Below the pieces are notes generated by a model. That model worked only from the letters and a program-made list of their open reading frames with translations. It had not been told where the DNA came from and searched no databases. The position numbers were made by a program, and so were the translations under genes. A stretch of 64,000 bases of DNA from Speluncibacter jeojiensis (lineage in GTDB: Bacteria; Actinomycetota; Actinomycetes; Mycobacteriales; Mycobacteriaceae): NCBI RefSeq assembly GCF_029589495.1, contig NZ_JAAIVF010000007.1:186001-250000 (forward strand), read 5' to 3'. Below, one piece after another: positions 43,563 to 52,191 of this stretch (positions are counted from its first letter, which is position 1; every line of letters begins with the position of its first letter).

Positions 43563-46500
43563 GGCTACACAGCCTGGAGATGACGGCCTTCGGCCCGTTT
43601 GCCGACACCCAGCGGGTGGACTTCGACGCGCTCGGCGCCGACGGACTGTTCCTCCTGCACGGCAACACCGGTGCCGGCAAGACCACGATCCTCGACGCGG
43701 TGGCGTTCGCGTTGTACGGGACCGTGCCGGGTGCGCGGAAGGACGGCCGCAGACTGCTCTCCGACCACGCGCCCGCCGGCACGTGCCCGGAGGTGCGGCT
43801 GGAGCTCACACTGGGCGGTGAGCGGTTCCGGCTGGTCCGCCGCCCCGGCTACGAACGCCCGAAGAAGCGCGGCGAGGGCACCATCACCGAGCAACCCAAG
43901 GCCACCCTCGAATGGCTCACCGGCGACCGCGAGAGCCTGAGCCGGATCCCGGACATCGCCGCGGAGATCGGCCGGATGCTCGGCATGAGTGCCGACCAGT
44001 TCTTCCAGGTGGCGTTGCTGCCGCAGGGAGAGTTCGCGCGTTTCCTGCGGGCGGAGACCGATGAGCGGGGAGTGCTGCTCGAGCGGCTGTTCGACACCAG
44101 CAGGTTCGGTTCGGTGGAGGCGTGGTTCGCGGACCGCCGCCGCGACAGTGCGCAGGAGGTCGAGCGCGCGCGCCGGCGACTCGACGTCGATCTCGGCCGG
44201 CTGTCGACCGCGGCAGGTGTCGGCGTCCGTGACGAGGGCGAGGGCGGCGGCGAGGCGGAGCAGCCCGAGTCCGGCGTCACCGACGGTGCAGACCCCCGGT
44301 CGGACCCGGCCCGATGGGCGCAGGAACTGCTGGAGGGCGCCGAACTCCGGCAGGCGCACACCGCCGACGAGGCGCAGCGGGCGCAATCGCGCGCGGACGC
44401 GGCCAGGGCGGCTCTCGACGAACGGCGGACCCAGCGCGCCGTGCAGGAGCGTCGCGACCGCGCATCGAGCGATCTGGAACGTCACGAAGCCGGAGCGGAG
44501 CGCCGACGCACTCTCGAATCCGAACTGGACGCGGCGCGGCGGGCGACGGCCGTGACCTGGCGGCTGGCCGAGTCGGAGTCGGCTCACGAGACCGCGCGCG
44601 GCGCGGCCCGGCGACTCGAGGCGTGCCGTGAACCGTTGCAGAGCGATCCGGAATCCCTTGCCGCGCTGGCCGCGTCGACCGAACCCGACGGCACCGTCGA
44701 TGCGGAGGCGCTGGCCGGGCATGCCCGCGATCGCGACGTCGACGTCGCGAGACTGGACGACCTCGTGCAGCTCGAGCACGACAGCCGGCAGTGGTCGGCC
44801 GACCTCGACGTACTGCGCGGCCGGCTCGCCGAGCATGAACGCGAACAGCAGACGCTCGCGACGGCGCAACAGGAACTCCCCGGTCTGATCCTCCGCGCGG
44901 AGGCGGCGGTCGAGCGGGCGCGCGCCGCGTCGACGGCGACGGAAGGGTTGACCGGGGCCTGCGAGCGTGCGACCGACGCCGCCACGGCGGCCCGCGAACT
45001 GGTCGGCTTGCGGCTGCGCCGGGGCGCGGCCGCCGAGTCCGCGTCGTCGGCGCGCGCGGCGCACCTGCAGGCCCGGGAACGACTGCTCGACGTGCGCGAG
45101 GCCCGACTGTCGGGCATGGCTGCCGAACTGGCCGGTCAGCTCGTCTCGGGCGAGCCGTGCACGGTGTGCGGCTCGATGTCGCACCCGGAGCCGGCGGGCG
45201 CCCAGGCCTCCGCGGTCACGAAGGACGACGAGGCGCAGGCGCAGGCCGACGAGCAGATCGCGGCGGAGGCCGTCGACGCGGCGCGGCGGGACCTGAACGA
45301 TCTGGATGCGGCGGTCGACCTGCACGTGCACCGCTGCAGCGGGCGCGATCTCGACGAACTCGAGCGCGAACGCGAGGCGCTGGTCGCGGAACTGGCGGCC
45401 ACGCGTGCGACGGCGGAGGGTCTCGACGCGGCGATGTCGGCGCTGTCGGGGCTGCGGGGGCGCGACCAGCAGTTGCAGCAGCGCGGAACCGAACTGGCGG
45501 GTGTGGTCTCGGCGGACCGGGTGCAGGTGGCCGAGACGCAGCAGCGCATCACCGCCGCCCAGGGCAGGCTCGACGAGGCACGCGGCGGGGATCGGTCCGT
45601 CGGTGTGCGGCGTGACCGGCTCGTGCGGGCGGTGGCGGACCTGACCGCGTTGGCCGGCGCCGTCGCCGAGGCCGCGTCGACGCAGGCCGCGGCGGCCCGA
45701 CTCGACCAGGCGCTCGCCGCTGCGGCAGAGGAGGCGGGCTTCGCCTCGCTCGACCAGGCGATTGCGGCGGTGCGACCGGATCGGCGTCGACAGGAGATCG
45801 ACGCCGAACTCACCGCCGCACGCGACGTGGAGGTCGCGGCGCGGGCGGTGCTGAGCGAGCCCGAGGTCCAGGCGATGGTCGAACGCGAGCCGATCGACCT
45901 GACCGAGCAGGTCCGCGAGGCGCAGGAGGCCGACCTCGAGCTCAAACGGGCGGTCGCAACGGCGGCCGAGGCCGGGCGTCGCGCCGCCGAGGTGCGGGCG
46001 ATCGGCGAGGACCTGCGCGCGGGTTTGGAAGCGTTGGCGCCGTTGCTACGTCGGCACGACGAGCTCGCCGCGCTCGCCGAGGTCATCGCGGGCCGCGGCC
46101 AGAACACGCGGAAGATGTCCTTGCGGTCGTATGTGCTCGCGGCCCGGCTCGAGCAGGTCGCGGTGGTGGCGTCGGAGCGGCTGCGCCGAATGTCCGGTGG
46201 CCGTTACGAGTTCGTGCACTCCGACGAGGTCGGCAGCCGCGGGAGGCGGGGCGGTCTGGGCCTCGACATCCGCGACGACTACACCGGTGCGGTCCGGTCG
46301 GCCAAGACGTTGTCGGGCGGCGAATCCTTCATGGCGTCACTGGCATTGGCACTGGCGCTGGCGGACGTGGTCTCCACCGAGACCGGAGGAATCAGCCTGG
46401 ACACGCTCTTCATCGACGAGGGATTCGGCACTCTCGACGCAGACACTCTCGACGCGGTGATGGGCGTGCTCGACGAACTGCGCGAGGGCGGGCGGGTCGT

Positions 46501-46603
46501 CGGCCTGGTCAGCCACGTCGACGAGATGCGCCAGCGGATCCCCAGCCGTCTGCACGTGATCCGCGGCAAGACCGGGTCCACACTGCAGATGGTCGCGCCC
46601 TAA
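43559..46603 (+). CDS. sbcC: Exonuclease subunit SbcC (Rad50-like ATPase)
   Basis: A 1014-residue SMC-like ATPase. Walker A GNTGAGKT (residues 35-42), long coiled coils, a zinc hook with Cys534-Thr-Val-Cys537 at the middle, ABC signature LSGGESFMASLALALA and Walker B LFIDEGFGTLD near the C-terminus. It closes on SbcD and drives ATP-dependent processing of DNA ends and hairpins; cruciforms are typical substrates. Start ATG 43559 overlaps the sbcD stop (ATGA). Its stop overlaps that of the convergent permease gene, so the two transcripts run into each other. No frameshift is seen along the coiled coils. Confidence 0.96.
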   Translation: MRLHSLEMTAFGPFADTQRVDFDALGADGLFLLHGNTGAGKTTILDAVAFALYGTVPGARKDGRRLLSDHAPAGTCPEVRLELTLGGERFRLVRRPGYERPKKRGEGTITEQPKATLEWLTGDRESLSRIPDIAAEIGRMLGMSADQFFQVALLPQGEFARFLRAETDERGVLLERLFDTSRFGSVEAWFADRRRDSAQEVERARRRLDVDLGRLSTAAGVGVRDEGEGGGEAEQPESGVTDGADPRSDPARWAQELLEGAELRQAHTADEAQRAQSRADAARAALDERRTQRAVQERRDRASSDLERHEAGAERRRTLESELDAARRATAVTWRLAESESAHETARGAARRLEACREPLQSDPESLAALAASTEPDGTVDAEALAGHARDRDVDVARLDDLVQLEHDSRQWSADLDVLRGRLAEHEREQQTLATAQQELPGLILRAEAAVERARAASTATEGLTGACERATDAATAARELVGLRLRRGAAAESASSARAAHLQARERLLDVREARLSGMAAELAGQLVSGEPCTVCGSMSHPEPAGAQASAVTKDDEAQAQADEQIAAEAVDAARRDLNDLDAAVDLHVHRCSGRDLDELEREREALVAELAATRATAEGLDAAMSALSGLRGRDQQLQQRGTELAGVVSADRVQVAETQQRITAAQGRLDEARGGDRSVGVRRDRLVRAVADLTALAGAVAEAASTQAAAARLDQALAAAAEEAGFASLDQAIAAVRPDRRRQEIDAELTAARDVEVAARAVLSEPEVQAMVEREPIDLTEQVREAQEADLELKRAVATAAEAGRRAAEVRAIGEDLRAGLEALAPLLRRHDELAALAEVIAGRGQNTRKMSLRSYVLAARLEQVAVVASERLRRMSGGRYEFVHSDEVGSRGRRGGLGLDIRDDYTGAVRSAKTLSGGESFMASLALALALADVVSTETGGISLDTLFIDEGFGTLDADTLDAVMGVLDELREGGRVVGLVSHVDEMRQRIPSRLHVIRGKTGSTLQMVAP

Positions 46604-47826
46604 CGGTTGTCGGGCGGCGTCTCATCGGCGGTGTCGCCCACGGGTTCGTCGCCGCTGACCCGGACGGGCCCGTCACCACCGGACGGCACCGCCGCCTCCG
46701 CGGTGTGGGCGGTGACGATCTCGTCGAGGTATCGGATCACGACAGCGCCGACCGCGGCCACCGGGACCGCGAGGAACGCGCCGATGATGCCGAAGAGTGA
46801 TCCGCCGGCGGTGACGGACAGCAGCACGACCACCGGGTGCAGTTGCATGCTGCGGCTCTGCAACATCGGGCTGAGCACATTGCCCTCGAGTTGCTGGACC
46901 AGCAGGATGACCGCCAGCACGATCAGCGCGGTGGTCAGGCCCTTGGCGACGAGCGCGACGAGCACCGCCAGGGCGCCGGCGACGAACGCACCCACGATCG
47001 GGACGAACCCGCCGATGAAGGTGATCACGATCAGCGGTCCGGCCAGCGGTACCCCCAGCACGATCAGCCCGATGCCGATGAAGAACGCGTCGATCAACGA
47101 CACCAGCGCCTGCGTCCGGATGAAGCCGCCCAGCGTGTTCCACATGCGGCGGAGCACCTCTTCGAAGTGGCGCGCCGCGGGGCTGCCCGTCGACCGGTGC
47201 ATCCATGGCAGGAAGCGGCGTCCGTCCTTGATGAAGAAGAACGTCAGCACCAGGACCAGCACGCCTGTCACCAGCGCGGAACCCGCGGCCGTGACACCGC
47301 TGAAGACGCCTTCGGCGATCGTGCTGGCGCTCGATTGAACCTTGTGGGTGATCGCTTCGATGGCGTGGTCGATCTGGTCCGGTTCGATGTTCAGCGGCGG
47401 ACCGATCAGCCAGTTCTGCACCTTGCCGATGCCCTCGACCGCTCGGTCGGCGAGCGCGCTCGACTGGCTCACCAGCGACGGCGCGATCAGCGCGATCAGG
47501 CCGGCGAACACCAGCAGGAAGCCCAGCATGCTCACGGCCGCGGACACCGCGGGCGCGATGCGGTGGTCGATCATCCAACGGGTCGGCGGCCACAGCACGG
47601 TGGCGAGCACCACCGCCAGCAGCACCGGCAGCACGATGACCCACAGCTTCGACAGCACGAACCAGAGCACCCACCCGCCGGCGGCGATGAGGACCAGTCG
47701 CAGCCCCCACTTGGCGAGCCATTTGCCGCCCGACCCGATGACGGCGCCGCGACTGCGCGACGCCGCATCACCGGCACCGCCGGAGTCGGGCCCGGCGCGG
47801 TCGGCGCCGTCGGCGATGGGACTCAT
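46600..47826 (-). CDS. AI-2E family permease (TqsA/PerM-like)
   Basis: A 408-residue membrane protein with about eight transmembrane segments. Family pattern: N-terminal GGWVLWFVLSKLWVIVLPVL, a central soluble helix, FFFIKDGRRFLPWM, the FIGGFVPIVGAFVAG motif, and LEGNVLSPMLQSRSMQLHP. Related proteins export quorum signals, ions or isoprenoid-like lipids; the substrate here is unknown. ATG 47826 is chosen over 47886 because GGAGGA stands 5 nt before it and the extra 20 upstream residues are polar. The acidic C-terminal tail (VSGDEPVGDTADE) is cytosolic. It is convergent with sbcC and downstream of alkA. Confidence 0.88.
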   Translation of the reverse strand: MSPIADGADRAGPDSGGAGDAASRSRGAVIGSGGKWLAKWGLRLVLIAAGGWVLWFVLSKLWVIVLPVLLAVVLATVLWPPTRWMIDHRIAPAVSAAVSMLGFLLVFAGLIALIAPSLVSQSSALADRAVEGIGKVQNWLIGPPLNIEPDQIDHAIEAITHKVQSSASTIAEGVFSGVTAAGSALVTGVLVLVLTFFFIKDGRRFLPWMHRSTGSPAARHFEEVLRRMWNTLGGFIRTQALVSLIDAFFIGIGLIVLGVPLAGPLIVITFIGGFVPIVGAFVAGALAVLVALVAKGLTTALIVLAVILLVQQLEGNVLSPMLQSRSMQLHPVVVLLSVTAGGSLFGIIGAFLAVPVAAVGAVVIRYLDEIVTAHTAEAAVPSGGDGPVRVSGDEPVGDTADETPPDNR

Positions 47827-47890
47827 CCAGTTCCTCCGATCTGCCGCGACCTCCACGGCGCCCGCGTCACGATCCGTCTGCGCCATGATC

Positions 47891-48817
47891 TCAGAAGCGC
47901 CCGGTGTCGTCCGGGTGAGTGATCGCGTCCGGGTCGGCGCGGTCGGGCGGCGCCGCCGGATCGAGCCCCGCGCGGCGCCAGACCTCGACGCGCCACAGGT
48001 GCAGCGACGCGTAGGAGCGCCACGGGGCCAGGTGGCCGGTGTCCTCGACGTCCAGGCCGACGAGTTCGGCCCCGCGCCGAACCACCAGGTCGGTGCTCAG
48101 CAGCACATCGGGGTCGCGGAGCAGGCGCATGCCCACGTAGGCGGCGGTCCAGGGTCCGATGCCCGGCAGGGCGAGCAGTTCCGCGCGCAGTTCGCCCGGA
48201 TCACGAGCCACGTCCAGCCGCAGCGTCCCGTCGGCCAGCGCCGCGGCGACAGCGATCACCGACCGCACCCGCCGGCCCGGTCCGGTCAGTACCGCGGCGC
48301 CGTGCTCGGCGATCGCGGACGAGGCGGGGAAGCGGTGGGTCAGCCGACCGGTCGGGTCGTGCAGCGGTTCGCCGAGGGCTCGGGCCAGCCGCGCGACCGC
48401 GGTCCGGGCGGCGGCCACCGAGACCTGCTGGCCCAGCATGGTGCGCAGCAGCAGTTCGTGCGGCTCGAGGCATCCGGGCAGCCGGATCCCGGGCGCCGCC
48501 GAGACCAGCGGAGCCAGCCGAGGATCGGCGGACAGCGTGCGGTCGACGGCGAGGGGGTCGGCGTCCAGGTCGAGGAAGCGCCGAATGCGGGCGAGCAACT
48601 CCGCCTCATCGCGGCGGTCGGCGTTGGCATCGGTGTCCAGGACGACGTGATCCTGCCCGATCCGTAGCGAGATCAGCGCCGGACCGTGCGGCAGCGGCAC
48701 CGACGTGCGGTAGCAGCCGCCCTCGTAGGATTCAATGCCCGGCGCGGCGTGCGCCCGCAGGAACCAGTCCATCCAGGGCCGGTCGAACGGTGCGCGAAAC
48801 GCCAAGCGGTGCAACAC
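47891..48817 (-). CDS. alkA: DNA-3-methyladenine glycosylase II
   Basis: A 308-residue HhH-GPD glycosylase. N-terminal beta domain (LAFRAPFDRPWMDWFLR, APGIESYEGGCYRT), then the helical catalytic core with ELLLRTMLGQQVSVAAARTA, the hairpin ELLALPGIGPWTAAYVGMR and the catalytic Asp in DVLLSTDLVVRRGA. It removes alkylated bases such as 3-methyladenine. I choose GTG 48817, two bases after the stop of a coding remnant (TGA-CG-GTG), because the glycosylase fold begins there. A longer frame from 48904 adds residues that fit no family. Fused Ada-AlkA forms exist, but here no Ada part is joined. Confidence 0.88.
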   Translation of the reverse strand: MLHRLAFRAPFDRPWMDWFLRAHAAPGIESYEGGCYRTSVPLPHGPALISLRIGQDHVVLDTDANADRRDEAELLARIRRFLDLDADPLAVDRTLSADPRLAPLVSAAPGIRLPGCLEPHELLLRTMLGQQVSVAAARTAVARLARALGEPLHDPTGRLTHRFPASSAIAEHGAAVLTGPGRRVRSVIAVAAALADGTLRLDVARDPGELRAELLALPGIGPWTAAYVGMRLLRDPDVLLSTDLVVRRGAELVGLDVEDTGHLAPWRSYASLHLWRVEVWRRAGLDPAAPPDRADPDAITHPDDTGRF

Positions 48818-48819
48818 CG

Positions 48820-48960
48820 TCAGAACCGACTCGAATCCGCATCGATCCAATCGCTGAGCCAACTGGTCGGCGGATCCTCGAGCAGTGCCCCCGGACGCAG
48901 CCACTCGTGCAGGTCGGCGTAGGTGACCGTCCGGTGGACCTGGATGCGACGGTTGAGCAT
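48820..48960 (-). pseudogene. 3' coding remnant of a host gene next to the prophage
   Basis: A 46-codon frame from ATG 48960 to TGA 48820, with GC-rich third positions over most of its length and several Trp, His and Tyr codons (YADLHEWLRPG, TSWLSDWID). It ends two bases before the alkA GTG, i.e. stop-start coupling typical of genes in an operon. The frame stays open beyond 48960 for a further ~14 codons with weaker codon bias, then runs into phage sequence. The likeliest reading is the tail of a larger host gene cut by prophage insertion; a real 46-residue gene is the alternative. I do not recognise the family. Confidence 0.5.
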
Positions 48961-49012
48961 CGAGGGATTCAGATCACTCAATTCACGTTGGGGATGCTGA
49001 CGAAAAACAGAA

Positions 49013-49041
49013 CCCCGGCAGGTGCGCCAACACCTCCGGGG
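49013..49041 (+). promoter_or_regulatory. Hairpin in the leader of the first phage gene
   Basis: CCCCGGCAGGTG pairs with CACCTCCGGGG (11 bp, one bulged C, 6-nt loop), ending 30 nt before the GTG of the first early gene and 17 nt before its AAGGAG site. An A-rich tract (GAAAAACAGAA) precedes it. It may be a terminator for transcription entering from the host, or a translational control element. Confidence 0.45.
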
Positions 49042-49070
49042 AGTGGTCCGACTAACCCAAGGAGTCGAAC

Positions 49071-49913
49071 GTGTCTGATCCTACCGGCGGTATCCGCCGA
49101 GGTCCACGCCTCGCGGACAACTTCACCATCCTCTCGAACGAGGTCATCAACGACGGCCGCCTGTCCTACCGGGCCCGCGGGATCTTGCTGTTCCTGCTGA
49201 GCAAGCCCGCCGACTGGCGCACCCGGTCCGATGCGATCGCCGCGCAGTCTCCCGAGGGGCGCGAGTCCGTACGCACCGCGATGCGCGAACTCGCGAGCCT
49301 CGGCTACCTCACCCGCGAGAAGGTCCGCGACCCCAAGACTGGCCGGATCGCGACGATCCAGACCGTCCACGAAGAGCCCGTGGAAGTCACGGAACCGCAG
49401 GTCGTCCCGGCGCCCAAGATGCCGGTCTCCCGCGTGGCGGACGTCGGAGAGCTGGGCGTCTTTACAAAGGACCGATCACGAAGGATTGAGACCAACAACA
49501 ACCGGCCTGCACGCGAGCCTCGCCAGTGCGCCACGAACCCGAGGTCGTCGTTGTCGAAGCTCGCGCAGGCCAACGACACCGACGCTGCGAAGCTCGCTGA
49601 CCTCGAGGCAGCGACACTCGACGCGGGCCTTCCCGCCAGCTACCGGCGCATCCGAGCCGCGCAGCGCACGGCGATCCTCGAACTGATCGACCAGCACGGC
49701 GTCCCGGCGCTCGTCGACGCCGCGCGCCGGGCGCACCGCGACGCCAACCCGACGCTGCACGTGCACGGCTGGCTTCGGCTCTGGCAGGCGATGCCAGTGC
49801 GCCAGGCGCGCCGCGTCGCACCGAAGTGCGACCAGTGCGACGAGTACGGCTGGCTGCCCGACGACGCGCAGGGCCGAGCCGTGCGCTGCTCCTGCCGGGC
49901 GGTGGCCGCATGA
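49071..49913 (+). CDS. Phage winged-helix protein, replication-initiator-like
   Basis: A 280-residue protein. Residues ~15-90 form a helix-turn-helix module (FTILSNEVINDGRLSYRARG, LSKPADWRTRSDAIAAQ, AMRELASLGYLTREK) of the kind found at the N-terminus of plasmid and actinophage replication proteins. The centre is linker-like; the C-terminus has CDQCDEYGWLPDD followed by CSC, a probable zinc finger. GTG 49071 has AAGGAG 6 nt upstream. As the first gene of the early block it is a candidate origin-binding or regulatory protein. The next gene overlaps its stop (ATGA). Confidence 0.75.
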   Translation: MSDPTGGIRRGPRLADNFTILSNEVINDGRLSYRARGILLFLLSKPADWRTRSDAIAAQSPEGRESVRTAMRELASLGYLTREKVRDPKTGRIATIQTVHEEPVEVTEPQVVPAPKMPVSRVADVGELGVFTKDRSRRIETNNNRPAREPRQCATNPRSSLSKLAQANDTDAAKLADLEAATLDAGLPASYRRIRAAQRTAILELIDQHGVPALVDAARRAHRDANPTLHVHGWLRLWQAMPVRQARRVAPKCDQCDEYGWLPDDAQGRAVRCSCRAVAA

Positions 49914-50083
49914 CCATCGCCGATCAGCTCACCGCGCTCTTGAACGACTCGCGTACCCGACTGATGACCGAGACCCACACCCCCGGCCAGGAGGCCGCGC
50001 TGTCCTACGCCCACGCCCTGTGGGCGCTCGAGGACGACATCCGCGCGCTCGCCGACCGCATCCGATCCGAGGAGACCCGATGA
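49910..50083 (+). CDS. Small phage protein, helical
   Basis: A 57-residue protein, ATG 49910 overlapping the previous stop and itself overlapped by the next start (ATGA twice). The sequence (IADQLTALLNDSRTRLM, ALEDDIRALADRIRSEE) is amphipathic and helical, with an acidic and Arg-rich pattern. No motif recognised. The tight overlaps show that it is translated as part of the early operon. Confidence 0.65.
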   Translation: MTIADQLTALLNDSRTRLMTETHTPGQEAALSYAHALWALEDDIRALADRIRSEETR

Positions 50084-50799
50084 CCCGCCACCTGCACGCC
50101 GCTGCGACCGCCGGCATCGCGGTCCTCGCGTTCGCGCTCAGCTACAGCAACCTCGCCGCGCTGGCCGGCCGCGCCGGGTACGGCATCGTCATGGCGCACA
50201 CGTGGCCGTTCGTCGTCGACGGCCTGGCGGTCGCCGCGACCGCCGCGGTGATGCGACTGCAGGCCCGACGCACCTACGCGTGGTCCTTGCTCGGCGCGTC
50301 GACGACCGTCTCCGTTGTCGCGGGTGCCGCGGCGCACCTCCTGCCGGCCGGAGCGCTGCCGGGATGGGCTGGCGCACTCGTCGCGGTCGTGCCGCCGCTG
50401 TGCCTCCTCGTCGCGCCGCACCTCGCGGTCCAGCTGCGACGTGACGCGACCGGGGGAGCGACGCAGGCGCATGCAGCGGTTGAGGATGCGGCGCCCGTCG
50501 TGATGCCGCGGCAGACCCCCTCCGCCGCGGCCTCGCACGCCGAGGACGCCGCTCCGGAGCGCGACACCTGCGACGACCCGCAGGAACGCACCCCGACGCA
50601 GCCGACTGCCGCACTGTTCGACCTCGACGCGGCGCGCCCGCGACCCGACAGCGACGCGATGCGCGCCGAGGCACTGCACCTGCTCGCGACGACCGACATG
50701 TCGCAGCGGGCCGTCGCGCGCGCAGTCGGCACGTCCGAGGCGTCGGTGCGACGATGGCGCAAGGCCGCGTCGGCGACGCCGGCGCTCGCCGCGGTCTGA
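50080..50799 (+). CDS. DUF2637 membrane protein with C-terminal HTH
   Basis: A 239-residue protein. The N-terminal ~120 residues have about four transmembrane segments (AGIAVLAFALSYSNLAALAG, WPFVVDGLAVAATAAVM, AGAAAHLLPAG, VVPPLCLLVAPHLAV) of the DUF2637/SpdB-like family seen in actinobacterial plasmids, integrative elements and phages. A disordered linker leads to a C-terminal helix-turn-helix (SQRAVARAVGTSEASVRRWRK). Such proteins sit next to replication genes; membrane tethering of DNA is a reasonable inference, not shown. It overlaps its upstream neighbour by four bases. Confidence 0.78.
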   Translation: MTRHLHAAATAGIAVLAFALSYSNLAALAGRAGYGIVMAHTWPFVVDGLAVAATAAVMRLQARRTYAWSLLGASTTVSVVAGAAAHLLPAGALPGWAGALVAVVPPLCLLVAPHLAVQLRRDATGGATQAHAAVEDAAPVVMPRQTPSAAASHAEDAAPERDTCDDPQERTPTQPTAALFDLDAARPRPDSDAMRAEALHLLATTDMSQRAVARAVGTSEASVRRWRKAASATPALAAV

Positions 50800-50883
50800 C
50801 CTCTATCCACGACGCGCCCCGTGCGTCTACGATCTTGCTGTCGTGCGCATGGGGCGCACCCAACTTCAAAGGGGATCGAGCCG

Positions 50884-51252
50884 ATGATCCGCAAGCAAGG
50901 CGCTTGGGGCCTATGGTGGCTGTGCGTCATCACGTTCGGGATCTACTACCTGGTTTGGTATGACCGGATCAACGATGAGCTCGCCGCCTTCACGGGGATC
51001 GAGCGGCTCGCGTGGACGCGCTGGTGGTCCCAGCTGATCCCGTTCTACAACCTCGTCGGCTTGCACCGGACGGCGAAGCGCCTCAACGATGCACACGCAC
51101 GCGTGGGATCGCCGACCCGCGTCTCACCCTTCGTCACCTGGTTCTGGGCGACAGGGTGGTTCGCATCGCAGACTCGCTACCTGCAGCGTCGAATCAACAT
51201 CCTCGCGGACGTCCAGGTGAGCCACCAGGCAGGAGCGAACGTCCATGCGTAG
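50884..51252 (+). CDS. DUF4234-like small membrane protein
   Basis: A 122-residue protein: WGLWWLCVITFGIYYLVWYDRINDEL at the N-terminus (first 20 residues form a membrane helix), a loop, and a second hydrophobic stretch (SPFVTWFWATGWFASQTRY). The N-terminal pattern is that of the DUF4234 family. ATG 50884 has AAAGGGG about 9 nt upstream. It follows an 84-bp spacer after the DUF2637 gene, so it may have its own promoter and could be a lysogeny-expressed (moron-type) gene. Function unknown. Confidence 0.68.
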   Translation: MIRKQGAWGLWWLCVITFGIYYLVWYDRINDELAAFTGIERLAWTRWWSQLIPFYNLVGLHRTAKRLNDAHARVGSPTRVSPFVTWFWATGWFASQTRYLQRRINILADVQVSHQAGANVHA

Positions 51253-51535
51253 GGTCGCAGCCTTGGTTGCGGTTGCGGCGACGGTCTTCTTCGTCGGGGC
51301 TGGTGTCGCTGCGGCCGATCCAGTGTCCGACTTCCTCTCCGGTCTCGCGTCCGGCTCCGCTCATCCCGGTTCGGGGGATCCGGCCGACGATGGCGAGATG
51401 TTCGGCACGCAGTCGGATTGCGACGCCGCAGCCGACGCCGACAACGCCGTGAACCCTCAGTCTGCGAGTTGCCTTCCTGCTGCCGGTTCGGGCGGCACTA
51501 TGTGGCAGCTCACCGATGACGGTCCGATCCAGTAG
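51245..51535 (+). CDS. Small secreted protein encoded in the prophage
   Basis: A 96-residue protein overlapping the previous gene by 8 bases. It has a textbook signal peptide (MRR, AALVAVAATVFFVGAGVAA, cleavage after AAA at about residue 24) and a short acidic mature part with two cysteines (SDCDAAAD, SASCLPAAG). It lacks a membrane anchor. It is the last gene of the rightward block, ahead of a shared terminator. A secreted product in the early/lysogenic block points to a host-surface or exclusion role; this is inference only. Confidence 0.65.
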   Translation: MRRVAALVAVAATVFFVGAGVAAADPVSDFLSGLASGSAHPGSGDPADDGEMFGTQSDCDAAADADNAVNPQSASCLPAAGSGGTMWQLTDDGPIQ

Positions 51536-51549
51536 TCCAGAGACGACGA

Positions 51550-51578
51550 AACGCCCCCGGCCGGAGGTCGGGGGCGTT
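51550..51578. terminator. Bidirectional terminator between early and late phage blocks
   Basis: AACGCCCCCG (51550-51559) pairs perfectly with CGGGGGCGTT (51569-51578), and flanking ACGAC/GTCGT extends the stem. It lies between the stop of the rightward secreted protein gene and the stop of the leftward fibre gene, so both operons end here. Confidence 0.85.
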
Positions 51579-51594
51579 GTCGTGGGTGGGGCGG

Positions 51595-52191
51595 TCAGTT
51601 GTCGCCGCCCGACCAGTTGTCGAGCGCGAACGACTGATTCGTGCCACTGCAGGACGTGGACCAGCCGCAGTAGCGGTACCCCGCACCGGTGGTCACCGTG
51701 CCGCCCGGATCAGTCCACGACAGGACTGCGCTGCCGTTGATCGTGAGCGTGTACGTCCCAGACGACGACGAGAACCGCGCCACCTGGGCCGCCGATGCGG
51801 TGTAGCTGGCGGACTTCAGGCTGTTGCCAGCACTGCTCGCGGCAGAGGTGTTCGCGCAGATGTAGACGGTGTTCTGACCGATGTAGGCGGTCACATGGTT
51901 CGTGCGGTTGGCGTTCGCGTTGATCGTCAAGCCCAGCACGATGGCCGAACTTGAGCCGCCTGCGGACCCGACGATGGTGCACTGCGAGAACATGCTGTCC
52001 GACAGGGATTGCGTGGGCCACAGTGCCCACATGTCACCCGCGTTGTTCACCGCGTTCTGACCGATCGCGTTGGACACAATGGTCGGGTTCGCGCTGTTTG
52101 CCATGACCCAGCCGTTACCGACGTTCCCGTTGGGCCTGTTGAAGTTGTCGGAGTAGAGGGCGCCGTGACTGGCTTTCCGTGCGACGAACAT
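51595..52191 (-). CDS. Phage minor tail/fibre protein, lectin-like
   Basis: A 198-residue protein at the very end of the late operon. Strand-rich with YSDNFNRPNGNVGNG near the start, repeated aromatic/Asn strands and GTYTLTINGSAVLSW, ending in TNQSFALDNWSGGD: the layout of concanavalin-like or DUF7257-type carbohydrate-binding modules. A related module occurs in the protein at 55576-57018. Four cysteines are present. ATG 52191 overlaps the preceding stop by one base. Probably part of the host-binding tail tip. Confidence 0.7.
   Translation of the reverse strand: MFVARKASHGALYSDNFNRPNGNVGNGWVMANSANPTIVSNAIGQNAVNNAGDMWALWPTQSLSDSMFSQCTIVGSAGGSSSAIVLGLTINANANRTNHVTAYIGQNTVYICANTSAASSAGNSLKSASYTASAAQVARFSSSSGTYTLTINGSAVLSWTDPGGTVTTGAGYRYCGWSTSCSGTNQSFALDNWSGGDN

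Noticed and set aside
42414-48817. sbcDC-alkA region as a phage or defence island
   Set aside because: These are ordinary chromosomal repair genes of full length with host-like codon use; phage content begins only after 48.96 kb.
48818-48904. Longer alkA start at 48904
   Set aside because: The additional residues do not fit the glycosylase family and overlap the coding remnant in another frame that has better codon bias and stop-start coupling with GTG 48817.
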